Below are positions 16,444 through 24,519 of a DNA stretch of 64,000 nt, in pieces. The stretch comes from Rhizobium johnstonii 3841 (lineage in GTDB: Bacteria; Pseudomonadota; Alphaproteobacteria; Rhizobiales; Rhizobiaceae). The first letter of the stretch is position 1. Each line of letters starts with the position of its first letter. Below the pieces are notes generated by a model, which was given only the letters and a program-made list of their open reading frames with translations, made no database searches and was not told the origin of the DNA. The translations under genes and the position numbers were made by a program. The stretch spans positions 3,477,501-3,541,500 of the forward strand of contig NC_008380.1 of assembly GCF_000009265.1 (NCBI RefSeq), read 5' to 3'.

Positions 16444-17349
16444 ATGGACAGCAGAATGAATGCCTGGACCTGGGGTCTGCTGGTTCTGCTCGGCCTGATC
16501 TGGGGCGGTTCGTTCTTCTTTGCTCGCATCGCTGTCCAGCACGTGCCGCCGCTGACCCTGGTCTTCTTCAGGCTGCTGCTCGCAGCGCTGGCGCTGCATA
16601 TCTATATCGCCGGCCGTTTCGATTTCTATGCGATCTTCAAGGTCCGCTGGCCCGAATTCCTGATCCTCGGGCTCATCAACAATGCCCTGCCGCATGCGCT
16701 GATCTTCTTCGGCCAGACCCGCATCGGCGCCGGTCTTGCGGCGATCCTGAATGCGACGACGCCGATCTGGACCGTGCTGATCGCCAACTACTTCACCTCA
16801 GACGAAAAGCTGTCGCCGGCAAAGATCGCCGGCTGCCTGGTCGGGCTGGCCGGAACGGTCGTGCTGATCGGCCCCGGCATGTCGGCCGGCAGCCAAGCCC
16901 CGCTCTGGGCGCTGCTTCTTCCCGTGCTTGCCGCAATCTCCTATGGTTTCGCCGCCACTTACGGAAAACGCTTCAAGAATGTTCCCGCCCCTGTCACCGC
17001 AGCCGGACAGTTGACCGCCTCTTCGCTGATTGCGCTGCCGCTGTCGCTGCTGGCCGATCGCCCATGGGCGCTTGCCGCACCGCCGCTCGATGCCCTCCTC
17101 GCCATCCTGGCGCTGGCGCTGCTGTCGACCGCCTTCGGCTACATCCTCTATTTCCGGATCATGGCGGCGGCCGGCGCCACCAATGCCTCGCTCGTCACCC
17201 TGCTGGTGCCGCCGAGCGCCATCCTTCTCAGCGTGCTCTTCCTCGGCGAAAGGCTCGCACTGAGCGAGTTTGCCGGCATGGCGCTGATCGGTTTCGGCCT
17301 CGTCATTCTCGACGGCCGCGCCTATCGCCTGCTGGCCAAGGCCGCCTGA
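16444..17349 (+). CDS. DMT-superfamily (EamA) transporter
   Basis: 301 residues with about ten hydrophobic helices in two EamA repeats. LLVLLGLIWGGSFFFARIAV opens the first repeat and LLPVLAAISYGFAATYGKRF the second; ATNASLVTLLVPPSAILLSVLFLGERL closes it. The ATG at 16444 follows GGAGGAATCGGC. EamA proteins are usually metabolite exporters; substrate unknown. Confidence 0.9.
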   Translation: MDSRMNAWTWGLLVLLGLIWGGSFFFARIAVQHVPPLTLVFFRLLLAALALHIYIAGRFDFYAIFKVRWPEFLILGLINNALPHALIFFGQTRIGAGLAAILNATTPIWTVLIANYFTSDEKLSPAKIAGCLVGLAGTVVLIGPGMSAGSQAPLWALLLPVLAAISYGFAATYGKRFKNVPAPVTAAGQLTASSLIALPLSLLADRPWALAAPPLDALLAILALALLSTAFGYILYFRIMAAAGATNASLVTLLVPPSAILLSVLFLGERLALSEFAGMALIGFGLVILDGRAYRLLAKAA

Positions 17350-17433
17350 AACCGGTTGCGAATTCCACATGTTTTCAACCGGTTGAGATCCCGCCATGTT
17401 TTGGGCGCATAGGTAAATGCGCAATCGCCCGAT

Positions 17434-17448
17434 TTAACGGCATGTTAA
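17434..17448. promoter_or_regulatory. Perfect CtrA-type box TTAA-N7-TTAA
   Basis: TTAACGGCATGTTAA is an exact match to the CtrA recognition consensus of Alphaproteobacteria. It lies in an AT-rich stretch (17440-17520) 164 bases before the small membrane protein gene at 17613. A single 8-fixed-base match can occur by chance, but the location in an otherwise gene-free, AT-rich leader is suggestive. Confidence 0.45.
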
Positions 17449-17612
17449 AATCCGTGAACAAAAATTTGTTGCAAATTAACAAATAATTTCAAACACTTGC
17501 CGAAACGCTATTCGACTTATCCACTGAGCCCTTCTGCAGCGCAGCATAAGATCTGCTTCCCAACCGACATATTTCAGACATATTATTGGCCGGTTAACGC
17601 GAGGAGACAGAC

Positions 17613-17690
17613 ATGGGACTCACGCAATCCTTGAATGTTCTGTTGGTCAGTGCAGCGTTTGCTTTCGTCTTGTCCATGCTCTTCATCTGA
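17613..17690 (+). CDS. Small single-pass membrane protein, 25 residues
   Basis: Encodes MGLTQSLNVLLVSAAFAFVL followed by SMLFI. From about residue 8 to the end it is one hydrophobic helix, so it should be an inner-membrane peptide. GAGGAGACAGAC, an excellent ribosome-binding site, precedes the ATG, and a strong bidirectional terminator follows at 17758. It does not overlap another gene. No homologue or function is recognised. A CtrA-type box lies upstream, which raises the possibility of cell-cycle expression. Confidence 0.65.
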   Translation: MGLTQSLNVLLVSAAFAFVLSMLFI

Positions 17691-17757
17691 GCTGGCCGAC
17701 GAAAGTGTAATGACTGATAGTGCCTAAACTCCTGAATAGCTGATCAATCCGCCAACG

Positions 17758-17790
17758 AAAAAGCGCATGTCCCGCCCGACATGCGCTTTT
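17758..17790. terminator. Bidirectional intrinsic terminator between small membrane protein gene and metF
   Basis: AAAAGCGCATGTC (17759-17771) and GACATGCGCTTTT (17778-17790) form a perfect 13-bp stem with a 6-base loop. The arms end in A/T runs, so the structure can terminate transcripts from both directions: the small gene on plus and metF on minus. Confidence 0.85.
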
Positions 17791-17798
17791 CACTTCTA

Positions 17799-17828
17799 CA
17801 GCGCCGCACGTCCTTCAGACACGCAAAG
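17799..17828. repeat. Palindromic intergenic repeat, family A, partial copy
   Basis: CAGCGCCGCACGTCCTTCAG then ACACGCAAAGA resembles the first part of the family A repeats at 3451 and 29131. It is truncated directly at the metF stop codon. Confidence 0.5.
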
Positions 17829-17829
17829 A

Positions 17830-18738
17830 TCAGGCGGCTGCGCCAGCACTTTTTGTTTCGCGGCCGGGGCGAGAGAGGCCGAGATTGTCGAGCACGGCGG
17901 AAACCAGCGGCGCACGGTTCATCGTATAGAGATGGAAGTCGTGGATGCCGCGCCGGACGAGATCTTCGATCTGTTCGGCAGCGACTTCGGCGGCGACCTT
18001 CGCCCGCTCCTCGGGCTTGTCGTCGAAACCCGCAAAGCGCTCGTCGAGGAAGGCGGGGATGATGGTGCCGCAGGCCCCGGCGAAACGCTTCAGCTGCGTC
18101 AGGTTCTGGATCGGCATAATGCCGGGCACGACAGGGATCGAGATGCCGGCACCGCGCACCCGTTCCAGGTAGCGCTCGAAATTGTCGTTGTCGAAGAAGA
18201 ACTGCGTCAGTGCGCGGTCGGCGCCATTGTCGGCCTTGCGCTTCAGCATGTCGATATCGGCCGCCGTGTCGTGGCTTTCCGGGTGTTTTTCCGGATAGGC
18301 GGAAACCGAAATCTCGAAATCGCCGATTTCCTTCAGGCCGGCCACAAGCTCCGCCGCATTGGCATATCCGCCGGGATGCGGCTGGTAGGGCGCGCCGGCA
18401 CCACCGGGCGCATCGCCGCGCAGCGCCACGAAATGCGTCACGCCGGCTTTGCGGAACGTATCGACCACCTGATGCGTCTCTTCCTTCGTCGCGCCGACGC
18501 AGGTGAGATGCGAGGCGGTGGCAAGCGGCGTCTGCGACAGGAACCGCGTGACGGTGGTCAGCGTCGGCGCTCTGGTGGTGCCGCCGGCGCCATAGGTTAC
18601 CGACACGAAATCCGGGTCCCAGTCCTGCAGTTCGCTGACGGTATGCCAGAGCTGCCCTTCCATCTCCTCCGATTTCGGCGGGAAGAATTCGAAGGAGACC
18701 CTGATGTTGCGGCCGCGCGCTTCGTTTTTCAAAGCCAT
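17830..18738 (-). CDS. metF: 5,10-methylenetetrahydrofolate reductase
   Basis: 302-residue FAD enzyme of the TIM-barrel MetF family, reducing 5,10-methylene-THF to 5-methyl-THF, the methyl donor for MetH. VSFEFFPPKSEEMEGQLW holds the catalytic Glu (FEFFPPK); FVSVTYGAGGT, HLTCVG, VALRGDAP and LTQFFFDN are all standard MetF blocks. The ATG at 18738 is one base after the regulator's TGA (18740-18742), and its ribosome-binding site GGGAGGGT lies inside the regulator's last codons, so translation is coupled. Both genes are probably controlled from the palindrome at 19782-19801, which is shared with metH. Confidence 0.95.
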   Translation of the reverse strand: MALKNEARGRNIRVSFEFFPPKSEEMEGQLWHTVSELQDWDPDFVSVTYGAGGTTRAPTLTTVTRFLSQTPLATASHLTCVGATKEETHQVVDTFRKAGVTHFVALRGDAPGGAGAPYQPHPGGYANAAELVAGLKEIGDFEISVSAYPEKHPESHDTAADIDMLKRKADNGADRALTQFFFDNDNFERYLERVRGAGISIPVVPGIMPIQNLTQLKRFAGACGTIIPAFLDERFAGFDDKPEERAKVAAEVAAEQIEDLVRRGIHDFHLYTMNRAPLVSAVLDNLGLSRPGRETKSAGAAA

Positions 18739-18739
18739 G

Positions 18740-19765
18740 TCATACCCTCCCGGCAAATGTAGGTTCGGCGCCTTCGCTCGTCTGCGAAGCCATGAGGCGC
18801 CTCGGATCGCGCGCGAGCCAGACGGTGACCGTCAACCCCTGCCCGCTTTGCTGACCCGGATGAAGATCGACGACCTGCTCGACGTCGAGCCCGGCCTTGC
18901 GCAACCAGTCGGACATCGCCTGGTGCGAAAAACCGAGACGGACATGCGCATGCTCGTCGCGGAGATATTCGAGCGTGTGCGGCGCAAGGTCGATGACCAC
19001 GAGCCGGCCGCCCGGCCGCAGCATGCGCGACGCTTCCGCGATCGCAATCTCCGGCTGATCGAAGAAATGCAGCACCTGGTGGATCGTCACCAGGTCGAAA
19101 TCCTGTCCCTCGAAAGGCAGGTTCAGGATATCGGCGTGACGCACGGTGGCCTTGGTGATGCGGGACTTGTCGAGATTGGCGCGCGCCACGCTCAGCATGT
19201 CGCGGCTGGCATCGACGCCGGTCGCCCGGCGGTAGAGCCCGGACAGGAGTTCGAGGATGCGGCCGGTGCCGGTGCCGAGATCGAGTAGTGAATCGATCGG
19301 CTGGCTGCCGAGCAGCCGGATGACGGCAGCGTCGACCTCCTCATCGGCCGCATGCAGGCGGCGAAGCTCGTCCCATTCGGCCGCGTTGCGGCTGAAATAG
19401 GCCTGTGCCCGCTCGGCCCGCTGGCGCTTGACCTGCGAAAGCCGCTCGCCGTCGCGAAGGACGGTGGGATCGTTCTCCGAGACATGCTTCAGCAGCGCCC
19501 GCGCCAACATGGCTGCCTTACCGTCCTGCTTGAGGCGGAAATAGGCCCAGGCGCCTTCCTGGTAGCGTTCGATCAGTTCGGCCTCGCCGAGCAGCTTCAG
19601 GTGGCGGGAGATGCGGGGCTGGGATTGGCCGAGAATTTCGGTAAGATCGGTCACCGTCAGGTCGCCGCCGTCAAGAAGCGCCAGAAGACGCAGGCGCGTG
19701 GGCTCGCCGGCCGCCTTCAAGACGTCCACCAGCGCATCCAGTCCAAGCTTCAAGGGTTCGCTCAT
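18740..19765 (-). CDS. sahR: ArsR-family regulator fused to SAM-methyltransferase domain (SahR-like)
   Basis: 341 residues. Residues about 10-95 are an ArsR winged helix: AGEPTRLRLLALLDGGDLTV then DLTEILGQSQPRISRHLKLL, the recognition helix. Residues about 140-310 are a class I methyltransferase fold: LLDLGTGTGRILELLS, ATGVDASRDML, HADILNLPF, FDLVTIHQVLHFF and RMLRPGGRLVVIDL. In Proteobacteria the regulator SahR senses S-adenosylhomocysteine and represses methyl-cycle genes; a methyltransferase-like domain is a natural place to bind SAH. Identification as SahR rests on this fusion, the metF partner and the identical palindrome at metF and metH. The start at 19765 was preferred over a TTG at 19780. 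Confidence 0.82.
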   Translation of the reverse strand: MSEPLKLGLDALVDVLKAAGEPTRLRLLALLDGGDLTVTDLTEILGQSQPRISRHLKLLGEAELIERYQEGAWAYFRLKQDGKAAMLARALLKHVSENDPTVLRDGERLSQVKRQRAERAQAYFSRNAAEWDELRRLHAADEEVDAAVIRLLGSQPIDSLLDLGTGTGRILELLSGLYRRATGVDASRDMLSVARANLDKSRITKATVRHADILNLPFEGQDFDLVTIHQVLHFFDQPEIAIAEASRMLRPGGRLVVIDLAPHTLEYLRDEHAHVRLGFSHQAMSDWLRKAGLDVEQVVDLHPGQQSGQGLTVTVWLARDPRRLMASQTSEGAEPTFAGRV

Positions 19766-19781
19766 CTTCGATCCAATCAAG

Positions 19782-19801
19782 ACATAAAGATATCTTTATG
19801 T
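19782..19801. promoter_or_regulatory. SahR-type operator, sahR-metF copy
   Basis: ACATAAAGATATCTTTATGT is a perfect 20-bp palindrome 17 bases upstream of the sahR start codon, where a repressor would block transcription of sahR-metF. The identical 20-mer occurs at 56061-56080 before metH and nowhere else I noticed in the window. Confidence 0.85.
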
Positions 19802-19879
19802 GATTTAAAAAGCAGTGGCAAGCGGCAATTCGCACTCTCCGCGAAATTGGCTGCTCAGATTGCGACAAGGCGTGACATG

Positions 19880-19905
19880 AAAAAGCCCCGGCCGAACCGG
19901 GGCTT
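19880..19905 (-). terminator. Intrinsic terminator after ettA
   Basis: On the minus strand AAGCCCCGG (19905-19897) pairs with CCGGGGCTT across a TTCGG loop, and the stem is followed by TTTTT. It stands 23 bases past the ettA stop and ends that transcript before the sahR-metF promoter region. Confidence 0.85.
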
Positions 19906-19927
19906 CCGCAAGCAAAAATGAGTGAAA

Positions 19928-21577
19928 TCAGCGTGTCAGGCGCTTATGAGCCTGGCTGCCCGGGTTGAGGGCGTCGGGGCCGAGGCGGCGCACCTTGTCC
20001 TGTTCATAATCCTCGAAGTTGCCTTCGAACCATTCGACATGACCATCGCCTTCGAAAGCGAGGATATGCGTCGCCAGACGGTCGAGAAACATGCGATCAT
20101 GGCTGATGATGATGGCGCAGCCGGCAAAGTTCTCCAGCGCGTTTTCCAACGCACCCAGCGTTTCCGTATCGAGGTCGTTGGTCGGTTCGTCGAGCAGCAG
20201 AACGTTGCCGCCGGCCTTCAGCATCTTGGCAAGGTGAACACGGTTGCGCTGACCACCAGAGAGATTGCCGACCTTTTGCTGCTGGTCGCCGCCCTTGAAG
20301 TTGAAGGCGCCGCAATAGGCACGGGAGTTCATGTCGAACTTGCCGAGCTTGATGATTTCGGCGCCGCCGGAGATTTCCTCCCAGACCGTCTTGTCGGCCG
20401 CAAGGGTGTCACGGCTCTGGTCGACATAACCGAGATGCACGGTCTCGCCGATGCGGATCGAACCGCCATCCGGCGTTTCCTGGCCGGTGATCATCCTGAA
20501 TAGCGTCGTCTTGCCGGCGCCGTTCGGGCCGATGATGCCGACGATGCCGCCCGGCGGCAGCTTGATCGACAGGTCGTTGATAAGCGTGCGGCCCTCGAAG
20601 CCCTTGGTGATGCCGTCCATTTCGATGACCACCTGGCCGAGGCGCTCGCTGACCGGGATGATGATCTGCGCGTCGCCGGGACGCTGCTTCTCGGCGGCAT
20701 CCACCAGCTGCTCGTAGGACTTGATACGCGCCTTGGATTTGGCCTGACGGGCCTTCGGGCTGGACGCGATCCATTCCTGTTCGCGGCTGATCGCCTTCTG
20801 GCGCGATGCGTCTTCGCGGCTTTCCTGCAGCATGCGCTTGGCTTTCGCCTGCAGGTAGGCCGAATAGTTCCCTTCGTAGGGGATGCCACGGCCGCGGTCC
20901 AGTTCGAGGATCCATCCGGTGACGTTGTCCAGGAAGTAGCGATCGTGGGTAATCATCATCACGGCGCCCGGATAGTCGCGCAGATGTTTTTCGAGCCAGG
21001 CGATGGTTTCGGCGTCCAGGTGGTTGGTCGGTTCGTCGAGCAGCAGCAGATCCGGCTGCGAAAGCAGCAGGCGGCAGAGCGCGACACGGCGACGCTCACC
21101 ACCGGAAAGGCTGGTGACTTCGGCGTCGCGCGGCGGGCAGCGCAGGGCTTCCATCGCCATCTCGACCTGGCTTTCCAGATCCCAGAGGTTCTGGCTGTCG
21201 ATGACGTCCTGAAGCTTGGCGCCCTCTTCCGCCGTCTCGTCGGAATAGTTCATCATCAATTCATTATAGCGATCGAGGACAGCCGTCTTCGAAGCAACGC
21301 CTTCCATGACATTCTCGAACACCGTCTTGTTGGGATCGAGATGCGGCTCCTGCTCCAGATAGCCGACCGTCGCACCTTCGGCGAGCCAGGCTTCGCCGGT
21401 ATACTCCTTGTCCTGACCTGCGATGATGCGCAGCACGGTGGATTTACCCGCGCCGTTCGGACCAAGGATACCGATCTTGGCATCCGGGTAGAACGAAAGG
21501 TGGATATTCTCCAGGATCTTCTTGTTGCCATAGGCCTTGTTGAGGCCGGACATATGATAGATGAACTGACGTGCCAT
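19928..21577 (-). CDS. ettA: Energy-dependent translational throttle protein EttA (ABC-F)
   Basis: 549-residue soluble ABC-F ATPase, with two ATP-binding cassettes and no membrane domain. It binds the ribosomal E site and gates the first elongation step according to ATP/ADP. Walker A motifs GPNGAGKST and GPNGAGKTT, signature motifs LSGGERRR and LSGGQRNR, and Walker B LLLLDEPTNHLD and LLLDEPTNDLD are all present; the inter-domain linker is the charged segment around YEQLVDAAEKQRPGD. The opening MARQFIYHMSGLNKAY and length match EttA rather than Uup. GGAGCAGCGC precedes the ATG. Confidence 0.95.
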   Translation of the reverse strand: MARQFIYHMSGLNKAYGNKKILENIHLSFYPDAKIGILGPNGAGKSTVLRIIAGQDKEYTGEAWLAEGATVGYLEQEPHLDPNKTVFENVMEGVASKTAVLDRYNELMMNYSDETAEEGAKLQDVIDSQNLWDLESQVEMAMEALRCPPRDAEVTSLSGGERRRVALCRLLLSQPDLLLLDEPTNHLDAETIAWLEKHLRDYPGAVMMITHDRYFLDNVTGWILELDRGRGIPYEGNYSAYLQAKAKRMLQESREDASRQKAISREQEWIASSPKARQAKSKARIKSYEQLVDAAEKQRPGDAQIIIPVSERLGQVVIEMDGITKGFEGRTLINDLSIKLPPGGIVGIIGPNGAGKTTLFRMITGQETPDGGSIRIGETVHLGYVDQSRDTLAADKTVWEEISGGAEIIKLGKFDMNSRAYCGAFNFKGGDQQQKVGNLSGGQRNRVHLAKMLKAGGNVLLLDEPTNDLDTETLGALENALENFAGCAIIISHDRMFLDRLATHILAFEGDGHVEWFEGNFEDYEQDKVRRLGPDALNPGSQAHKRLTR

Positions 21578-21674
21578 GCTGCGCTGCTCCGGGCGGGAAA
21601 CTTCGATTGTGCCGCTATGTAGGCGAAACAGCGCCTGCGGGCAACGCCAAACCCGGTTTACTCAGGATTTCCGC

Positions 21675-22415
21675 TCAAAAGCCCGCAGCGTCGACGACGC
21701 CCTCGTCACAGCCGAACGACGTTTTTCCAGCGCCCTGGATCAGGTCGGCGAGGCCGGTAGTTTTCGCCGATGCCGCCCCGGCGGCTTCCGAAAGCCCGAT
21801 CGTCAGCTCGCTGATCATCCTGACATTGCCGGCCCGCCGGCAACTCATCTTGACGCGGTCGCCGGCACCCGGCCCGAAGCTCTTGTCGAAAGCCGCCTTG
21901 ATCGCGTCGGCCTTGACCGGCTTGCCGATATTGGCAGCGAAAAGATCGCGCACCGCCGACGCGTTGAGCGCGCCCACGAGATGCACGCCGACGCCGAAAT
22001 AGTCGTCGGCGCTCATCTTCGTGCAGGTGCCATGCTTCACCCATTCATGCCGTTCCAGGCCGGATTGCGTGCCGGGCATCGCCTTTGCCAGCGCCGTCTT
22101 CGTCTCGGCCGCAAGCGTGACCTCCGGCAGCTTGTTCCAGTCGCCATCCTTGTCGGCGGCCTTCTGCTCGGCGCTCACGCCGCAATAATCCTGCCGCATC
22201 GGCCAAAGTCCGTGCAACGAAAAGTTCGTCGCGTCGGGGCGCTCGCCGGTCTGGCTCGCACATTCGGCTTTCTTCTGGTTCGTCTGGCAAAAGGCCGGCT
22301 GCCAGCTTGCCGCCAGAATGAAGCGGGTGCGCCCGCCAGCCTCCTGCGCCACGCCGGCGCCGGCAACAACCATCGACACGGCAAACGTCAAGGTACGCAA
22401 CTGCATGCTGCTCAT
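21675..22415 (-). CDS. Ribonuclease T2 family protein
   Basis: 246 residues with a signal peptide (about 1-24, TFAVSMVVAGAGVAQ). Both catalytic RNase T2 blocks are present: FSLHGLWPMR (CAS1, His) and RHEWVKHGTCTK (CAS2, Glu and His). Probable periplasmic endoribonuclease giving 2',3'-cyclic phosphates. Eight or so cysteines suggest disulfides. The ATG at 22415 follows GGGGGTTGAA; a second in-frame ATG at 22406 is possible. The open frame continues far upstream on the minus strand without similarity and should not be included. Confidence 0.9.
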   Translation of the reverse strand: MSSMQLRTLTFAVSMVVAGAGVAQEAGGRTRFILAASWQPAFCQTNQKKAECASQTGERPDATNFSLHGLWPMRQDYCGVSAEQKAADKDGDWNKLPEVTLAAETKTALAKAMPGTQSGLERHEWVKHGTCTKMSADDYFGVGVHLVGALNASAVRDLFAANIGKPVKADAIKAAFDKSFGPGAGDRVKMSCRRAGNVRMISELTIGLSEAAGAASAKTTGLADLIQGAGKTSFGCDEGVVDAAGF

Positions 22416-22574
22416 TTCAACCCCCAAAAAAAGAACAATACAGGAACAAATAAGCATCAAAATCAAAAGGCCGCAACCCTGAATCGCAACACGGCCGCAA
22501 ATTGTTATCAGATGATCAAATGCCCATGTTGCAATTACCCGGCGATCTGGTCTGTTGCCGCCGGGAGGACCCAC

Positions 22575-23504
22575 ATGTTTTCTGAAACGCAAAGGCTCGC
22601 CGTGCCAGGGGCGTCGCTGGCCTATCACCATGCTGAGGCCATCACCCCTCCACGCGGCATCCTGTTGATCTCGCATGGCTTGGCCGAGCATTCGAAACGA
22701 TACCGCTCCTTTGCCGAGGCGATGGCGGTGCGCGGTTATCATGTCTATGCCCATGATCATCGAGGCCACGGCGAGACGACGGCACCCGATGCGCCGATCG
22801 GCCGCTTCGCCCGGCGCAGTGGCGTCGAAAGGGTGATCGGCGACGTCATCGCCATCCGCGGCCATGCGGCCTCCCGCCATCCCGGTCTGCCGGTGATCCT
22901 TTTCGGCCATTCGATGGGCGGCCTCATCGCCCTCAACGCTGCCGTCACGGCTCCGGCCGACTTCGACGCCGTCGCCGTCTGGAATTCGAATTTCGCCGTC
23001 GGCCTTGCCGGCCGCGCCGCCCAGGCGATGCTGCTTGCCGAGCGCATGCTGAAGGGCTCCGACGTGCCGAGCGGCTTGCTGCCGAAGCTCACCTTCAGCA
23101 CCTGGGGCAAATCCATTCCCGGCCGCCGCACCGAGTTCGACTGGCTGTCGCGCAGACCTGATGAAGTCGACAAATATGTCGCCGATCCGCTCTGCGGCTT
23201 CGACGCCTCGGTCTCTCTCTGGCTCGATCTCTTCGAACTGACCTTCCGCGCGCCGCAGAAAATCCACCTCGACCGGCTGCCGCGGGACATGCCGATCCAT
23301 CTCGTCGGCGGCGGAGAAGACCCGGCGACGGAACGTGGAAAAGCCGTGCTCTGGCTGTCAAACCATTTGAAAGGCCAAGGCTTCTCCCGTATCAGCACTG
23401 AGATATATCAGGACATGCGGCACGAAACACTGAATGAGATCGGCGCGGATGCGGCGATCGCAGCCTTTGCGGACTGGTGCGACAGGGCCGTCGCAAGATC
23501 CTGA
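22575..23504 (+). CDS. Alpha/beta hydrolase, monoacylglycerol lipase-like
   Basis: 309 residues of the Hydrolase_4 (serine aminopeptidase S33/monoglyceride lipase) type. GILLISHGLAEHSKRYRSFA, HDHRGHGET and the nucleophile elbow LFGHSMGGLIALN (Ser about 117) are the family signatures; the catalytic Asp is in VGGGEDPAT and the His in YQDMRHETLNE. Likely a lysophospholipase or monoacylglycerol lipase, cytoplasmic as no signal peptide is seen. GGGAGGACCCAC precedes the ATG. The DMT gene follows 32 bases later. Confidence 0.88.
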   Translation: MFSETQRLAVPGASLAYHHAEAITPPRGILLISHGLAEHSKRYRSFAEAMAVRGYHVYAHDHRGHGETTAPDAPIGRFARRSGVERVIGDVIAIRGHAASRHPGLPVILFGHSMGGLIALNAAVTAPADFDAVAVWNSNFAVGLAGRAAQAMLLAERMLKGSDVPSGLLPKLTFSTWGKSIPGRRTEFDWLSRRPDEVDKYVADPLCGFDASVSLWLDLFELTFRAPQKIHLDRLPRDMPIHLVGGGEDPATERGKAVLWLSNHLKGQGFSRISTEIYQDMRHETLNEIGADAAIAAFADWCDRAVARS

Positions 23505-23536
23505 GCGACCAATATCCTGAGTACAGGGATTTCATC

Positions 23537-24493
23537 ATGAACAGCACCTCCGCCCGCCCCGTTTCGTCCGCCTCCGACGTGACGATGGGGCTTGTGCTGA
23601 TGTTTATCTCGGTGATGTTCTCGCCGCTCATCGATATTTTCGCCAAGCTTGCCATCGTCACAATCCCGTCCGCGGAGATCACCGCCGGCCGCTTCGCCGT
23701 GCAGGCGCTCTGCATGCTGCCGATTGTGATATGGCGGCGCAGCTTCGCCGATTTTTCCTGGCGCCAGAACCTGTTCCATGCCATCCGCGGCGCGATCATC
23801 ACTGTCTCGATGATCTCCTTCGTCACCACGCTGAAATACATGGCGGTCGCCGACGCGATTGCGATCTTCTTCGTCGAGCCGATCATGCTGACGATCCTCG
23901 GCGGCATTTTCTTGAAGGAGACGATTGGCTGGCGGCGCTATAGTGCCTGCGGCGTCGGCTTCTTCGGGGCGATGCTGATCATTCAGCCGAGTTTCGAAGA
24001 AGTCGGCTACGTCGCGCTTCTGCCTGTCGTCAGCGCGCTCTGCATTGCCATCTTCGTGCTGATGACGCGCGTCCTCTCGCACAGGGAGGACCCTTGGGCG
24101 ATGCAGTTCCAGATGAGCATCTGGGGCCTGCTTTTCTGCGCCATCCTGCTTTTCCTCGGCCAGGGAACCGGCTCCGATCTCTTCGATCCGGTCATGCCGG
24201 ATGGCCGCGCCTGGTTCTATGTCGCCGGCGTCGGCGCCATGGCCGCGATATCGGGCATCCTCGGCGTCTATGCCTATCGCGCAGCACCAGCCTCGACGCT
24301 CGCACCGCTGCAATATTTCGAGATCGTCTCGGCGACGATCTTCGCCTGGCTGGTCTTTGGCGACTTCCCGGATGCGGTCAAATGGCTCGGCATCATGATT
24401 ATCATGGCGTCGGGCTTCTACATTGTCTGGCGCGAGCGCCGCTTTGCATCGAAACCGGTATCCGGTACATCAGAGGCGACGCTGGCGCCCTAA
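23537..24493 (+). CDS. DMT-superfamily (EamA) transporter
   Basis: 318 residues, about ten membrane helices in two EamA halves. FSPLIDIFAKLAIVTIPSAE and ETIGWRRYSACGVGFFGAML belong to the first repeat; GILGVYAYRAAPASTLAPLQ and WLVFGDFPDAVKWLGIMIIM to the second. It sits between the hydrolase (32 bases before) and the CoA-transferase (26 bases after) on the same strand, so it may export or import the metabolite of that operon. AGGGA precedes the ATG at 23537. Confidence 0.88.
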   Translation: MNSTSARPVSSASDVTMGLVLMFISVMFSPLIDIFAKLAIVTIPSAEITAGRFAVQALCMLPIVIWRRSFADFSWRQNLFHAIRGAIITVSMISFVTTLKYMAVADAIAIFFVEPIMLTILGGIFLKETIGWRRYSACGVGFFGAMLIIQPSFEEVGYVALLPVVSALCIAIFVLMTRVLSHREDPWAMQFQMSIWGLLFCAILLFLGQGTGSDLFDPVMPDGRAWFYVAGVGAMAAISGILGVYAYRAAPASTLAPLQYFEIVSATIFAWLVFGDFPDAVKWLGIMIIMASGFYIVWRERRFASKPVSGTSEATLAP

Positions 24494-24519
24494 ATCTAAG
24501 AACGAGAGCCGGGAGGAAC

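Noticed and set aside
21576..22574. Upstream extension of the alpha/beta hydrolase frame
   Set aside because: It is antisense to RNase T2; the hydrolase begins at 22575 with a good ribosome-binding site.
21675..23300. Upstream extension of the RNase T2 frame
   Set aside because: The extension overlaps the alpha/beta hydrolase gene on the other strand; signal peptide and ribosome-binding site fix the start at 22415.
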